NCBI GenBank assembly: GCA_036390995.1
Contig: DASWAT010000158.1
Span: 1-39,138, forward strand
Source of the DNA: DASQQQ01 sp036390995
GTDB taxonomy: Bacteria; Actinomycetota; UBA4738; HRBIN12
Length of the DNA stretch: 39,138 nucleotides
Reading direction: 5' to 3'
The stretch's first letter is position 1. Each line of letters begins with the position of its first letter. This document shows positions 38,432-39,138 of the stretch, piece after piece. The notes beneath the pieces are model-generated. The model was not told the origin of the DNA and did no database searches. It saw nothing but the letters and a program-made list of their open reading frames with translations. Position numbers and translations under genes: made by a program.

Positions 38432-39138
38432 GTCGATCCGATCGTGAAGTCGGCGGCGGCGAGTTCGTGGTAGCCGTCGTCACGGAGCAGGTAGACGCTG
38501 TACCGTCCGGCCCGGAGCGGCCACGGCCCGTTCGAGGATCGGTCGAGCGCGGCCGAACCGGCCACCGTCGCCCCGGTGTAGGTCCAGGTGAGGTAGTACG
38601 CGATCCGCGGGTCCGCATGCCGCTTGTACACGCCGACCCAGTCCCAGCGCTCACCCCGGGCGTTCGCCCAGGAGACGACGATGGGCTCGCCCTCGGCGTA
38701 GGCGTCCTTGTCGGTGGAGATCACGGGTCCCGCACCCGGCCCCTTCAACCAGAACGGGATCCGTGCGACCTCGGTGGTGCCATCGACCAGGACCCCTTCG
38801 TAGCCGCCGGGTGACATCCCGGTGGTGGCGAAGTCGAGCACCCCGTCCGGCGTTGCCCCGGTGGCCTGCTGGGCGAGCGCCCCGGCGGCCGGATCGCCGC
38901 CAGGCGGGACGATCGCCACGCGCTGGCCGGCCGTCTCCGACGTGTGGAACAGGACATGCACGTCGTTCCCGATCGTCTCGAGGGGATGTTCCACGGCCAC
39001 GAGCGCGGGCTCGACCCCGGGGGTGGCGGTGAAGGTGATCGCCACCGATCGATGGTCCGAGGGCCACGGCGAGACGCTCACGTCGACCCCGGGAACCCCC
39101 CGCTCACCGATCAGCCGGGCCGCGGTGGCCCGGATGTC
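38428..39138 (-). CDS. Endonuclease/exonuclease/phosphatase-like protein, C-terminal part (5' end outside window)
   Basis: An open frame of 236 codons enters from beyond the window end and stops at TAG 38428. Its first visible part, DIRATAARLIGERGVPGVD followed by WPSDHRSVAITF, is the end of an endonuclease/exonuclease/phosphatase fold: SDH is the conserved catalytic histidine motif. About 200 residues of beta-rich sequence follow, apparently two Ig-like modules (one from VEPALVAVEHPL, the other from VISTDKDAYAEGEPIVVSWAN with RWDWVGVYKRHADP). Such tails suit a secreted or surface phosphoesterase; the signal peptide would be outside the window. An internal GTG at 39081 is not the start. Confidence in the catalytic domain is limited by the short visible part. 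Confidence 0.75.
   Translation of the reverse strand, partial: DIRATAARLIGERGVPGVDVSVSPWPSDHRSVAITFTATPGVEPALVAVEHPLETIGNDVHVLFHTSETAGQRVAIVPPGGDPAAGALAQQATGATPDGVLDFATTGMSPGGYEGVLVDGTTEVARIPFWLKGPGAGPVISTDKDAYAEGEPIVVSWANARGERWDWVGVYKRHADPRIAYYLTWTYTGATVAGSAALDRSSNGPWPLRAGRYSVYLLRDDGYHELAAADFTIGST

Noticed and set aside
1..39138. Prophage, transposon, CRISPR array, tRNA or rRNA
   Set aside because: No integrase, transposase, direct-repeat array, cloverleaf or ribosomal RNA sequence was recognised by eye on either strand.

Overview
This window is a GC-rich, tightly packed bacterial chromosome segment, most likely from a member of the Actinomycetota and possibly an uncultured, deep-branching one. 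The pointers are an NdgR/LtbR-type IclR regulator divergent from leuCD, a luciferase-like F420-type oxidoreductase, PAC2 and DUF6328 proteins, frequent GTG starts, and many start codons with a -10 box only 6-7 nt upstream (leaderless style). No rRNA, tRNA, insertion sequence, phage gene or CRISPR array was seen. No gene-free stretch exceeds about 200 bases.

Region 1 (1-8110) is a branched-chain amino acid operon: leader peptide, attenuator, unknown 107-aa protein, ilvB, ilvN, ilvC, leuA, leuB, cimA. Most junctions are 4-nt stop/start overlaps. The first 130 bases hold a 19-codon leader peptide ending Leu-Val-Leu-Ile-Ala-stop, then a stem-loop, then a GC stem followed by six Ts. This is a classical ribosome-mediated transcription attenuator. 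CimA points to isoleucine synthesis from pyruvate through citramalate, sharing LeuB and LeuCD with leucine synthesis. leuC and leuD lie apart (12606-14602, minus strand), divergent from their likely IclR-family regulator.

Region 2 (8121-22086) mixes signalling, wall and housekeeping genes: a GNAT acetyltransferase, a membrane GGDEF-EAL protein, a DUF72 protein, the leuCD/regulator unit, a soluble three-PAS histidine kinase, a secreted PBP4-type carboxypeptidase with an N-terminal Ig-like extension, a PAC2-aldo/keto reductase-degenerate endonuclease V run, and an Mth938-like protein.

Region 3 (22258-26883) has a helical hypothetical protein, an MFS exporter and a zinc alcohol dehydrogenase (overlapping genes), then the most unusual locus: an XRE-HTH/TPR regulator divergent from a 33-codon exported micropeptide and a 70-aa protein. 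Two good sigma70-type promoters lie back to back, and a perfect palindrome sits between the -35 and -10 of the micropeptide promoter. It resembles an RRNPP-type peptide-sensing cassette, which would be new in this kind of organism. This is the best candidate for an undescribed system.

Region 4 (26921-39138) is metabolic and more accessory: serC, a DDAH-like amidinohydrolase, a C45 acyltransferase/peptidase and a lone DppB-type permease, all on the minus strand; an FAD amine/amino-acid oxidase-like protein; an aldo/keto reductase; an aromatic amino acid lyase of uncertain substrate; a chagasin-like lipoprotein; a Rieske oxygenase; a DUF6328 membrane protein; an F420-type oxidoreductase; and the 3' end of an endonuclease/exonuclease/phosphatase-family protein running off the window.
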